Shown here piece after piece: positions 37,401-50,300 of a DNA stretch of 64,000 nt. The translations under genes were made by a program, and so were the position numbers. Location: contig NC_088295.1 in assembly GCF_032854445.1 (NCBI RefSeq), positions 36,693,385 through 36,757,384 on the forward strand, read 5' to 3'. The notes below the pieces were generated by a model, which was not told the origin of the DNA, searched no databases, and saw only the letters and a program-made list of their open reading frames with translations. This DNA is from Liolophura sinensis (lineage: Eukaryota; Mollusca; Polyplacophora; Chitonida; Chitonidae). Every line of letters begins with the position of its first letter. The stretch's first letter is position 1.

Positions 37401-37949
37401 AAATTGGAAGAAAATATATAAGGGCTGCCTTCTGGTTTGATCCTGGTAAGGAAATGATGTCAGTTCATTGAAGAATATGCTTTCTACAAATAAATACCCA
37501 GACCAGAAAGATTTAGTGGTCCATAAAAAATTTTCCACATCAGGTGACAGGCACACTGATAAGCTTGTCCTCGTCTCCATTCATTCATGTCTTCTTAGCT
37601 TTTATTCAGCTACACAGCCTACACTGCTCCTGCTGTCTGACTGTTATAACAAACTAAAGTTACAAGTTAACAGATGTTAAAAAACCAAACATCGGACAAA
37701 CCGCATGAAAGCCACACTATCAGTGGAAAACACAGATCAGAAGATACACCGAAAAAAGCATTCATTTGACATCTGAGGCTTGAATCATATTTATTGTTAA
37801 ATGCAGTAGTTGTTGTTGTAGCACCATCAACAGTGCGAAGACTTACTATCCATCCCTGGAAAAGGAAGCGGCTGTGCCCCGAGTTGTTGCTCAAGGGCGA
37901 ATTCAATGTCAAATTTGATGTTGGTAACATTTGCAACAACCTCCTGCAT
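31469..37949 (-). CDS. CPSF4: Cleavage and polyadenylation specificity factor subunit 4 (CPSF30), complete, seven coding exons
   Basis: Exons: 37847-37949 (ATG at 37949), 36665-36868, 36326-36421, 35265-35358, 34430-34565, 32289-32384 and 31469-31555 (TAA 31469-31471). They total 816 nt, 271 residues, close to the family's usual ~270, and all phases join. The N-terminus [20 protein letters not shown] and [15 protein letters not shown] match CPSF4. Five CCCH zinc fingers follow: [76 protein letters not shown] and [19 protein letters not shown]. Two CCHC zinc knuckles end the protein: [14 protein letters not shown] and [14 protein letters not shown], the second split by the last intron. In the family this nuclear subunit helps the CPSF complex read the AAUAAA signal through its CCCH fingers. 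A Tc1-type element lies in intron 5 without touching the exons. Confidence 0.96.
32580..34076 (-). mobile_element. Tc1/mariner-type DNA transposon, about 1.5 kb, with terminal inverted repeats
   Basis: The left end (32580-32610) and the reverse complement of the right end (34046-34076) share TATACT and GCCA[T/A]TAAAAACGCACGGTTG, with a few mismatches between. This is the terminal repeat of a Tc1-like element bordered by TA, as expected for TA target-site insertion. The interior carries a decayed transposase in the same orientation as the host gene CPSF4, whose fifth intron it occupies. Confidence 0.85.
32780..33785 (-). pseudogene. Tc1-like DD34E transposase, inactivated by a stop and a frameshift
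   Basis: Translation from ATG 33785 gives a paired-type helix-turn-helix N-terminus ([20 protein letters not shown], then HPSTISRL) and a basic GRPR-like segment. The DDE core follows: first Asp in FVLFSDESR, second in [11 protein letters not shown], and Glu in [11 protein letters not shown], 34 residues after the second Asp, hence DD34E. An in-frame TGA at 33405-33407 interrupts the protein between the two halves, and a frameshift near 32915 puts the C-terminal end (QDEWDLIPQ, then [15 protein letters not shown]) in another frame ending at 32780. The element therefore cannot make an intact enzyme, but its ends could in principle be mobilised in trans. Confidence 0.88.
35045..35240. repeat. 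Diverged tandem repeat in CPSF4 intron 4
   Basis: Recurring TGTAAGAGATGTTAAAA and CTGAGTAATGTAA blocks alternate. The array ends about 25 bp from the 5' splice site of exon 35265-35358. Confidence 0.7.
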
Positions 37950-38344
37950 TTTGAAAGCTTTGGAGTTCCGTGTAAAACAAACAAAACAGGATCACGCTCC
38001 TTTCCGCGTCGTCTATTCTTGTTGCCGCGAGTAAAAGTGGTACCGCGCGGTGACAAGCGTAACACCAAAAGTCATGGCATTCTGAATGTGTAACATGGAT
38101 TGTCTTACATGAATTGTCAGTAGGTTCGAATACTTCTCAAGAAAAATTACTGTTTATTTATTTTGTAAAATCATTTTTCTACGCAGTCGAAAAAGAAATT
38201 AAATGTTTGACTTCGTTTCTGTCAAAATGATTGTCTCCCTTTTGAAGAGCTCTCCATTCGACACATGTTTACAAGGCATTTCTGTGACCAGGCTGTAACC
38301 TGAAGCCACGTTGCTGAATTAAATAATTAAACTATGCAGTAGAT
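37950..38344. promoter_or_regulatory. Probable bidirectional promoter between CPSF4 and JMJD8
   Basis: Only 395 bp separate the two divergent start codons. The CPSF4-proximal half is richer in CpG (CGCGTCG, GCCGCGAG, ACCGCGCGG around 38003-38055) than the surrounding AT-rich DNA. No TATA box is evident. A shared promoter is inferred from spacing and composition. Confidence 0.55.
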
Positions 38345-41300
38345 ATGGATAGAAGACTGATCTCAGGTTTTCTTCCCGTTTTAATTTATTTTATTGAACC
38401 CATTTTGTCGTCAGATAGCTGTTCACGATCTTACACGTTTGACGATGGCGGTTGGTAAGTGTGTTGCCAGCTGGTGCATGATTGACAAGTTATTGAAAAA
38501 CAATTCTAGATATTATCAAAACAATACATCATTTCATTTCCCCAAGTATTTTTTTGTGGTTTGCGCTTTACCTGACATGTTTTGTGAGTCCAGGATTACG
38601 ATTGGTATATCAGTCTGATATGCTAGCTAACCAGTAATAGGTTAATTTGTAAATCTTTTAAATAATCTGTAATCATGTGCATTTTAAACTCTTAAATATT
38701 GACAGATAACACGGAGATAAAGAAAGTAAAATTGTATTAATTATGCTTGATCTAAAATGTATTAGTGATTATATATAAGTTAGGGTCAAAGTTGGAGTTA
38801 AGCATTCAATGGTGCAATTTATGGGCGAATTAGCCAATAATGAGTTGAGATATTTGACATACCACACTGAGTAACATATTAGGGGAAAGATAATAAAAAT
38901 CTGTTTTTTTTCTTTAATGTCATAATTTTGTGATAATCAGATAAGCTCAAATGTGTGAATTTTAGGTTTACAGATGAAGATAAGCTAATAGCTCAGGCAG
39001 GCCCTTGCTCAATTCCAGTCCGGGATGTTACCCTCTCTCAGGAAGAATTTTTGTCTCAGTAAGGTCAAATGTATAATATCGCCACGATATGGCTGAAATA
39101 TTGCCAATGTGGCATTAAGCCATAATCATTCATTCAAATGTATAATAACATTTTCAATTTATTTCCAACTTTGATATTTATGTTATTTATGAAATGGTAC
39201 ATGCCTGATTAAGCTTGGTAAATCCAGTGAAACTAAATAAGTGGAAAAACTAAATAAATGCATAAATAAGCTTATACTAAACTTTATCTAATGTCACTAT
39301 TGTCACATGATGTAAAGATGAAATAATTCCATGGATCTGAGCTACATTTTATTTTTCTTCTGTTTTCTTAGATATGCCTTTACACAACCTGTGATAATTA
39401 AAGGTTTAACACAACAATAAGGTAAGTAATGTGAACATTTTGAGACATTTAATAAGAGTGCCACCCACCCCCCACCCCCCTCAACCCCCCCCCACCCCCC
39501 CATCCGCCATCCCCGGTGGTGGTTTCCACCTGTTTCCTCCCACCATAATGCTGGCTGCTGTCGTATTGAAAAATGAATACGACATATATCATACAAAATA
39601 TGATAGTGAAATATACTTGAGTACAGCGTAAAATGCCTATTAAATATAATAAATAAAAGCCCCTTCCCCCTCCCCGCTCCATTTACCATGTGCTGATGCA
39701 CTGTACCCTGGTGTTGTACTTTTGAAGCACTGTGACATGGGAATTTCAGAATAGAAAAGACAAAAATATTAGTGAGAAAAGACTAATATTTTTTGCCTTT
39801 TGAATTACGCCTACGTCATAAGTCTGAGTGATAAGTCTAATTGTTACTTTAATAGTCTGCCTGAAAATTTCATTTAACATATACATGTATTGTTTCACTT
39901 GGAAAAAAAACATTTCTTCAATTTTTCAGGCATTCCAAGACGTGTGTCGGAAAGAGGCTATGTTGAAAAAGTTTGGTGACAAAATTATCAGGCTGAGCTC
40001 AGCGAATACATATTCATACTTGAAATGTAAGTGCTTAAGTTGGATCAGGAGGACATTAGAAGTTATTTCCCCTTGGCTGGGAGTACAGTATTAAATTGTT
40101 CACTCAGATATAACAGTAGTGGGTGTATAAAGGCATATCCTCTACGAAGAGTGAGTGAGTGAGTGCTTATGGTTTAAAGTCATAATCCTTAGAGTATATG
40201 TAACGTGCCTCCTTGTTGCAGGACAGATTTCCACCACTTTTATATAGTGCTGCTTCACTGAGACACCTTACACTTGACCGATTCAACCAGTCATTGTACT
40301 ATCCCCTTAATGCTGAACGCCAATCCTCTATGAAGAAAGTTGGGAATTTATTATCACTTTCATTGCCTAACTGTTGGTTCATTTTGACTGTCCTGTATTA
40401 ATTATATTTCAGAGTACTGAAAATATATTTAAATTCCTATTCTTTTCTTTTTTCTTGAAGATGACGTCAGCTTAAGATACTATGTGGATTCAATCATGAA
40501 ACCTCAAACATTGGACATGATGGGCAATGGTAAGGCAGGGGATATTTTATGTGTGTTAACTAACTTACCTGGTGTTATTAAGTCATTATTAAGTCATTTA
40601 AGTCTTTTAATACCAATCCATCTTGATAAAAAAATATTAAAAACGCTGTGTTGGTATTTAATGTAAATTTGTGACATTAGTCATCCATAATTCCCTGCTG
40701 AAAATATTTGACATATTACTTAATAAGTGATGGAAATGTTGATGTTTTGTATTTTTTTTTTCTTCAGAGACATTCTACTGGTTTGGAGACAACAATCACA
40801 CGGAGTGGGAGGAGTTATTTTCCTTGTACAAACCCCCTCCGTATAGGCTACCAGGCCTGACAGGAGTATACAGCTTTGGACTGGCAGGTTAAGTTACACA
40901 CACTAAATTCCCAACTTTTTTGCCTGTGAAACAGTAATTTAAATTACAATTTATCTACACACAAAGGGGTCGAGGTGGTTAGGACAGGAGCCTCTCACCA
41001 ATGCAGTGGCTGTGAGTTCAAGTGCAGCTCATGCTGGCTTCCTCTCTGGCTGTATGTGGGAAGGTCTGCTGCAGCCTGCAGATCGTATAAGTGAAATATT
41101 TACGGCGTAAAACACAAATCAAATAAATAAATCTACCCACAAAACTTGAAAACGGGAATGAAACTACATTGGCTATTTTAACCAACGTCAGAGCTTCAAA
41201 TAAACGTTAAAAGTATTAATTTGCTAATATAGACGGAAAAATACTTTGACAAAATAAACAACATCTGTAAATGCCAAAAGGTTGAGGATTTAGGTGTCTG

Positions 41301-44300
41301 TGTAAATGAACCCTCTCTTAGACAGGCCCATGTGTTGTATGTGATGCTCCTGGGCTACTGTCGCAAAACTTGGCAAATCAAATTGGCACAAATGACTTTG
41401 CCTAGGGTGTAGTGATTTTCAAGGAAACTTACAAAAAAACCTGACTTGTGAACTTTTATAAATGTGACCTCATACTTTTGCATAATGGTATGCTCTTTAA
41501 GGTAAGTCCATGCCAAACGAAAATCATCTCACACTTAAAACCAGATTTTTTCGGGTATGTTTGGATAACAGAACAGTATGCTTTGTTAAGTTTATACCGA
41601 GTGAAAATCATCTGACACTTAATTCCAGGGTTATTCAGGCATGTTTGAACTGCCAGTTGTTTCAGAGATTTTTGCTAGAAAATCTGTATTCGCTACTCAA
41701 ATCAAATTTTTATTCTTTGCCGAAAATAGTTTAAATGACATACCATTTTTAGTGTTAAAATGATTTTAATGTTTGAAAAAGTTTTAATGCGACCCACATG
41801 ATGAATGTAAGCAACTTTATTACTGATTTTGAATGCTGTTTTTGAACACCATAACAGACAAGACTTCAAGGCAAAATTGATTGAATTTGAGTTGATCGAC
41901 TTCTGACCCTTTATATCCATTATTTAATGTTCATTGAGTACAAAATAATGTAAAGAGTTTTTCTTAATTAAATTGGAAAAACGATGTCCCTGAGACCTAT
42001 TTATTTATATATTTATTTATTTATTGCATTGGTGTTTTACCTTGTACTCAAGAATATTTTTCTTATAGGACAGCTGCCAACGTTATGATAGGAGAAAACC
42101 GGACAGAGCTGGGGAAAGCTCACGACCATCCGCAGGTTATGAGCAGAAAATTAGAAATATGTCTGTTATCTAGAGTAAGAAATTTTCTTAGAAAAAAAAA
42201 TAAACCCGCATAAAAACTATACATGTGAACTGCTGTCACAGAAAACTAAAGAAATAAGAAAAAATTGAGTACAAAAGTTGATAAAGTTAACAATGACGGT
42301 ATGTAACATGGAATTTTGCGGATACTATCCAGGTGAACAGCAGGTACTTTTGGATCTGTGTCTGTGCTTAATTTGTAATCATTCATGCAGTCGTCATTCC
42401 ATCATGGCAACAAGTTATGTTTTTAAGGAGATGGAGGTGGAATGGTTGGAGTGATATGGCAAGTTTTCTTAGAGATTTCATTGGCATTTATCTACATGGG
42501 TGTTGTTATGCAGGCTGTATTGATTCCCGATAGAAGACTTCAGATGTTACTTCGTGACAATAATCCCCATTCATGCTATTGTAGTATTCGACAATAATGA
42601 TTTGAATAACTGTATGCCACATGTGGAAAAGTTGGTCAATGATTTTCGATGGTCGGTGGTTTACTGCGGAGATTATGGTATCTCTCACCTGGGACATTAT
42701 ATTCGTCTCATTTTCCACTCCTAAACTGAGCACTATCGTATAAGAAATTCTTGGTTATGACATTAACCAAGGTCGTTAGATACCCCCCATCAAGAGACAG
42801 AAGCGTTTGACTTCTGGACGGGACTATTGTAGTTCTATGGGTCGATAGAGGTTGTTGTTTACATTGAATAAAGCAGACGACAAATATAAACAAAGAAACA
42901 AAATGGCTATTTTTTCTGTCGGAGCGAACGTTTATTTTAAAGAAGAAAAGTATCAGGTTACAGACAATTTAAAGCCCATAGGGACGTTTGAATGCTACAC
43001 AATAAGCGATAAATATATTTCGCCTTCGACCTAAAATATAAACTCTTCCACATCGATTTGATGTAAACATACCGTTAGACTACCCTGACGCGAACATTAT
43101 TTCTTAAGCAGACGGAATATTTTTGAGTGGCCAGATTTGAAATTTCAACAAATCACAGCTCCGAACGTGTGATGTGCATTCCAGACACCTGGTTGGATGC
43201 CCTGCTGAATCAAATATTTTCAAACCTTTCATGTATATTACTTTAGATTACATTAGTTGGCGTTTGTTGTACGCAGGAATATTTCGTTTGCACGATGGGG
43301 GTCAGTTTCATAGGGAAATAAAACCGGGTAAACCCAGAGTAAACCGTTTTTGACGAAGAACAAACGAGGAACCTCTAGACGAAACTTTTCGCATAGATTT
43401 TCTCCCAAAGAGCAAGTTCATTGTGTGTACCATATTGGTGATAGGCTTGAGAATTCCAATGAACTTTATACATGTCAAACCAACGAAAGGACCCTACCAA
43501 CATTGCCCATTGCTTTAATATTGTCATGCACTAAAGCTGTAGGAGCATGAAACTCTAAAAACTTTGTCTGCATTAAGCTGGTATGGACAGAACGTAGAGA
43601 TAACTGGTTGAAAAATAAAGCCCTTAGTAGAATCCATTTAGGTCTACGGTTAAAAATGCAGTAGTTGAACATGCATTCTGTAAGACGGGTTGGAAGCTGG
43701 AGGTCACCTGACCACCCTTTCGTGTTAAAAACAAAATGGCCTATCAGTGTTACAGCATTGGCGAAAAGGTAACTTTTTGCCACTTCGCTGGCGAAAAGGA
43801 AGGCCTAGTTGTACAAAATAACACCACGAAAGCTCTGCAAAAATACTCAGACTATCTGTAGAGCTAAAAATTATGCAAATCCAACGGATACGTGATCGCT
43901 GATAGCAATTCAGAAACAGGCATTTTCCTATGCAATAACGTTGGGGGGACCGTTTTCTTCGCCCACGCCGTTTGTTACTAAGAGATTACGCGATATAACC
44001 GCAATTATGCATTCCTGCTTTAAACCATTTTCAGTGTGGAACTGATAATAATCATTTCTAGAGACAGGGCGGGTGTGTGTTGGTGGTGTGTGTGTGGGGG
44101 GGTGGGGGGGGGGTGGGGGGGAGGTCGAGGGACAGTATATTGATGGTTGCGTGGTGTATCCGATATACTCAGCGCTGGCTTGCTGTCCTCAAAACGCTCT
44201 GCATGCTGCCTTCCACCATTAGTTATTTGCTAATCAGATAAAACTACCATGTCCTTGTTGTTATAGATTAGTTGATCTGGGTGAATGAAGGTACTTTTAT

Positions 44301-47300
44301 CAGAGCGACAGTAGGTGCTGTTAAAGGTGATAATGGCTTCTTTCAATGCAGTCTCATTTGAAGAGGTGCTTATATCCCGTTCCTGTTTTGTGGCGACGTC
44401 ATAGAATTTAAGAAAGATTCAAGCGTGACCTCTCACCGTTGGTGGGGCCTTGTGTGACCGTGTGCACAACTTTTCTTCCACCAATTCTGGGTGCATTACT
44501 GCGCAACAGTAGTGGGAAAGTTTATCAGTAACGTGACAAAGGTGGATAGTTTACTTTACTTCCTGCCATATATAAATAAATACATTTGTATGTATTTACT
44601 TATTGATTTGATTTTTGTTTCACGCCCCACTCAAGAATATTTCACTTATGCGCATTATGGTGGGAGGAAACCGTGCAGAGCCTGGGGGAAACCAACCACC
44701 ATCCTCAGGTTGCCATCTTGTAAGCGAAAAATTCTTGAGTATGGTGTTAAACAGTCGAATAAATAACACTTGCCTTTTGGGTGGCTGTTTTGTCTTCATA
44801 CTGCACCTGTGTTGTTATCCTTGGAAAATAGAAACCATTAGTCCCCTATTAAATATTTAATATATTTTCACCGGGGCTGTATATCAAAACCAGTTCGTGG
44901 AACTTGAAGTGAATCTTGTGTAGCCTAGGATGTCAGCGTGTTTAATGAAAATAATGCCTATTATGTCCATTAGTACCACTCTGAGATAATGTGACTGTAT
45001 CGTGTTTACTTCCTCGAAAGAAGCCGCATGTGCTATATCATGCATATATGTTTATAAACGCATCATAAAATCAGTGGACAGTTATTGTATCCACATCGAT
45101 GTATAACGAGCTGTTATTAACCAACTAAACGTTATGTCATATCAGTTTATTCACTGGTGTATAACAAGCATCAGCAGAACTGTGTTAACCTGTATCTCGG
45201 CATGCAGTGCGAGATCAATCGATAGGTAATAGCTCCACATTTCTGACCAAGTAAATGCTGTTTAGGAGTAAAGCTTTTTTTGCCCTCGAACCATAAATTA
45301 ATCGTAGTGACAAAATCAATAGAACTGATTAATGTTGCGGGATTTCCCATGTGTTTACTGTTGGCCCGCTTGGCTGTTTCCGTTTTGTAGAGATGCCCAT
45401 TACTCTTAACCGAACACGCCATTTCTAGATGAATAGCATGGTGCATGTGTTTGGTTTGTTCACATCTTCGTGATACGGACCGAATGTGTCCTCTTCTCTT
45501 TTCTCTTCCAAGTACTGGCAATCGTCTGGATAACATAATGGCCCTATCCATGTCAGTATACACAGTTATGTGTACGAGCTGTTGACAGCCATTTCTCCCG
45601 CCATAATGGTGGACTATGTCAACCGTAATTCTTGAGTATGATGTAAAACACAAATGAAATAAATAAATATTGACAGCCATTCAGACGATGTTATCAGTAG
45701 TGTTGCCCTTGTAGTTACATATAGCTTGGGGTGTTTCCAGCGGCAAAATTTCCTTTTAATCCCTCAGTATCCCGTCATATAAAGTGACATACTTTTCAAC
45801 TGTCTTAAAGTGCTATCTCCCATGCCATTATATCATAAACTGAATGTTCATCGTATTTATAATATTGCTTTCCTGCCAGTGACTCAAGCACATCCAGATA
45901 AGTATGCATGTATTGATAATGTATTGATGAAATGTATTAAACTTACAAACTTGCTTATCTATTTTTGAAGTGTATTGACCAAGTTAAGAACCATCTGCAT
46001 AGTGTATAGAGGAATTTATAAATTGAATATAGATGCGTATAGATGAATTTTTAAATTGAACGGGCGGTAGATCAAATTGAGTTGATGTGAATGTATCAGC
46101 TGTTTGGCGAAAGAGACTTGGGATTATCGACCTGTGTACGAGTTAAATAAAAATATGAGAACGGATCCGGAGTGGATTGTTCCACTCGCTGAACGTTTTG
46201 TACCTAAATATACACAGTTGATGAGTTGTAGGGGAGTCAATCTTTAACGATGCGCGCATGCAACATAACGTTTTCCATTTCCAACAAAAAAAAGAAAGAA
46301 AAATGCCAAAAAAAGAAAAAGAAAGCAGCACAGAATACAAAAAAAAATGGAAAGAGGAAAAAAAACAACAGCAAAAAACAAACATAGACCATTAATGATG
46401 TCTGTGTAGTGAAACGGGTTTCTTTTATTTATTTTGTAGGGGCTGGCACTGGAGTTCCGTTTCATTTTCATGGACCAGGTTTCGGAGAGGTAGTGTTTGG
46501 TAGAAAGGTAAGAGTGTGCAAAGTGGAACCGCTTCATATAGCTGTTTAGTTGAGCTTGCACCTAATTAAACAATGTGATGATGTGTATATACCTTTATAT
46601 GGGTGAAGAAGTATGAACGGGTCTTTACGATTTTTCATAGCCAAAGGTTGAAAAAGGACTATCTTAATGTATACAGTTTTTCTTTGCCCGTATTTGTGAA
46701 ATGTTATTTTGTTTGCGTAAATTAAGAAGAGGTGTTGAAATCTTCTTGATTCCTTGGTGTTCACAGACACCATATAAAAATTTACAATCGCCACAAGCGA
46801 TGACCATGCATTCTGGCTAAGGTGGTAGTATTTACAATGGTTTGTCATGGTCATGCATTGGGTTGACCAGGTACTTAATATCGCTTTGGAAAATGGAGTT
46901 AGTTTTTTGTGTATATTTTTGTGTTTTGTCTATCGCAATGGCAATCGCTGTGTTTTACTTTAGTGTATATATGACGCTAGTTATGCATTATTTCAAATAC
47001 CATTCTTTGCTCTTGGATATCAGGGACGAGATTACGAGCAATAGGGTATGTCGTCATTAATAGCTGGGAACGGCTGGGGCATCATATCACTATAGCTTTG
47101 GGCGTTATTCAATTTCTCTTATTTTCCAAATGTTAGTTTGTATCATGGCTGGAAGACATTTTTATCGCACGTGTCATTTCGTTGATTTCCACCTGGTAAA
47201 TGCTTTAAATGATATGTTGCGATCAATTATGTAGCGGTTACCATGGTAACTGGTTTATGTGGGCGACAAAACAGCTCGAGTAATTTCCGACAACTTGACC

Positions 47301-50300
47301 TGTACAAGCATGCATACACAAATGATTTTAGTATTGCGCTTGACGAGTACACTGTGTTACCCGGTGATGCATCGATGACATTCGCCAAAGTTGTGAGAAT
47401 ATTTTCGCGTATTTCATGACCAGGTGTTACTTGAAACTGACACCAGGGTGCTGATTGAGTCGCCTGCACAATCACATTCTTCCGTTTCGTCGAAATGTCG
47501 AGAGAATTTATTTTCAATGAATCATGAAAATACGCAGTAAATAAATAATGTAAATTATTCCTCAAGATTTTGTCCAAATAATAGCTTTTATGCATTAGGA
47601 TAGTAGAGTTCGCATCCTGCGAGTACAAGGCTTATATAGTAATCTTGGTACTTGGTAGCATGACTCTCAACATAAGGATACAGGTCAAGCACCACTCATT
47701 GTCCGCCATGACCACAAAGATGTGAGAATATATAATATAGTGAAGATGATGGGCATAGAACTATTCTTCGGACGTAAGGTTCACTTAATATCTCATTTGC
47801 TTTGGTCAATATCACATAAGTGTTGAAGTAACGGTAACTGGGACACGTGTAAACCCTGCGTTCATTATACACATGAGGTCAAAAAAATCTATCGAAGCCA
47901 CGTTTGTTTGTACCTCATCTGTCAGTATTTTAGCAGTTGGAGACGAGTAGCTGGCTGCTGGATCAAGGTGCTTCAATCGATATAAAACAGTTTACCGGAC
48001 GAGAATTCACATTTCTATCTGACGCAGCACATGGTCACATCTTTAGAATATTCATTGATCATGAAATTTTCTTTTTCTCCGTATTCTTTATATATCCATT
48101 AAAGCAAGAGGTGGCAGATGTAGACAGATTACTTCTCCATGATATGGGACTGTATCCCTTAGATAGCCTGGCCTGTCACCTGATTGTTGTGACTTTGCGG
48201 AGTTTTTGCACGCACGCATACATACTGCTTGTTTTTGCCCATAAAAAGGGGAAAACATCCGTCTGCCAGAAAGATTGAGTAATTATTCTCTGCCTCAAAG
48301 AGTTTTTTTCTTTCAATGCAAAGCGTCATTAGCCTGTTATTCATGTGTCGCGACTGTTATTTGTTGTTCTGTATCGTGATTGATAGATGTACACTATATA
48401 TTAGATAAATTCCGATGGCTCCATGGCTCAATTAATAATGCATTTTTAATTCTTCTTTGGCTGATGTATGTCTGCACACGTAACATTTATGTAAGGCTGG
48501 TCTATTAGACTGTGTATATTTTCGAAACCTTTGGTCAAAGCCAGAGGGTACAGATCTGTACAATGGGACATATACTATACTCTTCCCTCCTCACAATCAA
48601 ATCTACGCGTACTTGATGCCACTGCGGCAAAGCGCGAGCATGGACTGATTGTTTGAAATCCTTATTAACATATTTTGTATTACCCGCAACTGTATTTAGA
48701 AATGAAAAATCAAATGATTTTGGTACCCAAAGTAATGCATTTATCTCACAAACCAATAGACGCTGACATTTTAGGTAGCTAAGACTCTGTTCATCTCCCG
48801 ATGCGATAACACTATAGTGGTTATGGTCGGCAACAATTTCAGCAAACTATACGCTTAATTTGATGTCTTCATTTTGGGTTTGTCAAAAAAAAAAAAATTT
48901 CGTTGTATGTTGGACAATTTATGTTATAATCAAGATTTTTGAGTTAAATGTTTGCTTTTGAGAAAAACTACCTCCCAGTAGTATGCATCCATTTCCTCTA
49001 GTACCATTGCAACAGCCATACCAAAATCTGGAATAAAGGGGCTGTTCATATTAAAGGAGCCATAGTTTAGTGTTTCAGAAATTTCGTGGAAAGCTGTGTC
49101 TGTAACACGCGAAGAGTTGTATTGCATGATTGTTTCTTATTGCACTTATATAAAAGTTGGCGGTTAGTTTCTTAGTCGAGGTTTAGTGGAAAACTGAACT
49201 CTCCTGAGTAAACAATTGCTTAGTACACGATCCGCCCACTAACACGTGAAGGTGATTCTGTATCTCTCATATAGTGATGCCACCTTTTCACATGTGCTGC
49301 AGTAGTCACAGTACATTGGTAGCGTCTGTATGGATGTTCATTGTGAACGGCACAATGATATGGGAATGTTTTCCTTCGCTAATTGTTCGTTATGTGTTCC
49401 AGAAAACCGTAAGGCCTACATGTTTGTGCTCTCTGGTTGTTTGGTTTTCACTGTTATTTTTTGTAATGTGCTTCCTGATCATGCCAAACCTTTTTGAAAA
49501 ATAACAAACGTTTAACATTAGCCCTTCTATTGTCCACTAACCAAGCAGCGCCTGTTAGTTCATAATGTGGTTCTCCAAAGAGTTCAGTGTTAAAAGGAAA
49601 AACAACACTACAAACCAAATGTATATATGCATCGATATAGTAACCCACACGAAGTTTAAAAAGCTTAACTTTTTATTTTTGTGATGTTACACAGCCGAAG
49701 TTCAAAGTAAACAAAATCGCCCACATTGAGAAAATCGAAACGGCAGCCATGTTATCAATTTTAACCAGTAACACGCGATTTATTTCTATAACCCGAGGAG
49801 ATAGCTGTTTTCGCTTACGTCACCCGCACCTTTGCCTTTTAACCATATTTGCGTGCCGCACCCAATGGCCTCGTAAAATTCCTGATTAAAACTTGAAAAT
49901 GCTCGTGTCCGTTTTTGGTCTGTTTTCCCTCTTCCTAAATAACTCAGGCTATATTATTTGTTGTAATTTTTTTTAAATCAAAAAGATAATCGTGTCGTGG
50001 CCTCCGTGGCTCAGTCGGTTAGCGCGCTAGGACAACATAGTGACCCAGAAGCCTCTCACCAATGCGGTCGCTGTGAGTTCAAGTCCAGCTCATACTGGCT
50101 TCCTCTCAGGCCGTACGTGGGAAGGTCTGCCAGTAACCTGCGGATGGTTGTGGGTTTCCACCGGGCTCTGCCCGGTTTCCACCCACCATAATACTGGCCG
50201 CCATCGTATAAGTGAAATATTCTTGAGTACCGCGTAAAACACCAATCAAATAAATAAAAGATAATCGTGTCAGCACAATAGGCCAACAGCATTTTTTTTT

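Noticed and set aside
37667-38068. 133-codon minus-strand ORF over the CPSF4 first exon
   Set aside because: It is a different frame from CPSF4, whose start exon here is certain from homology and splice phase.
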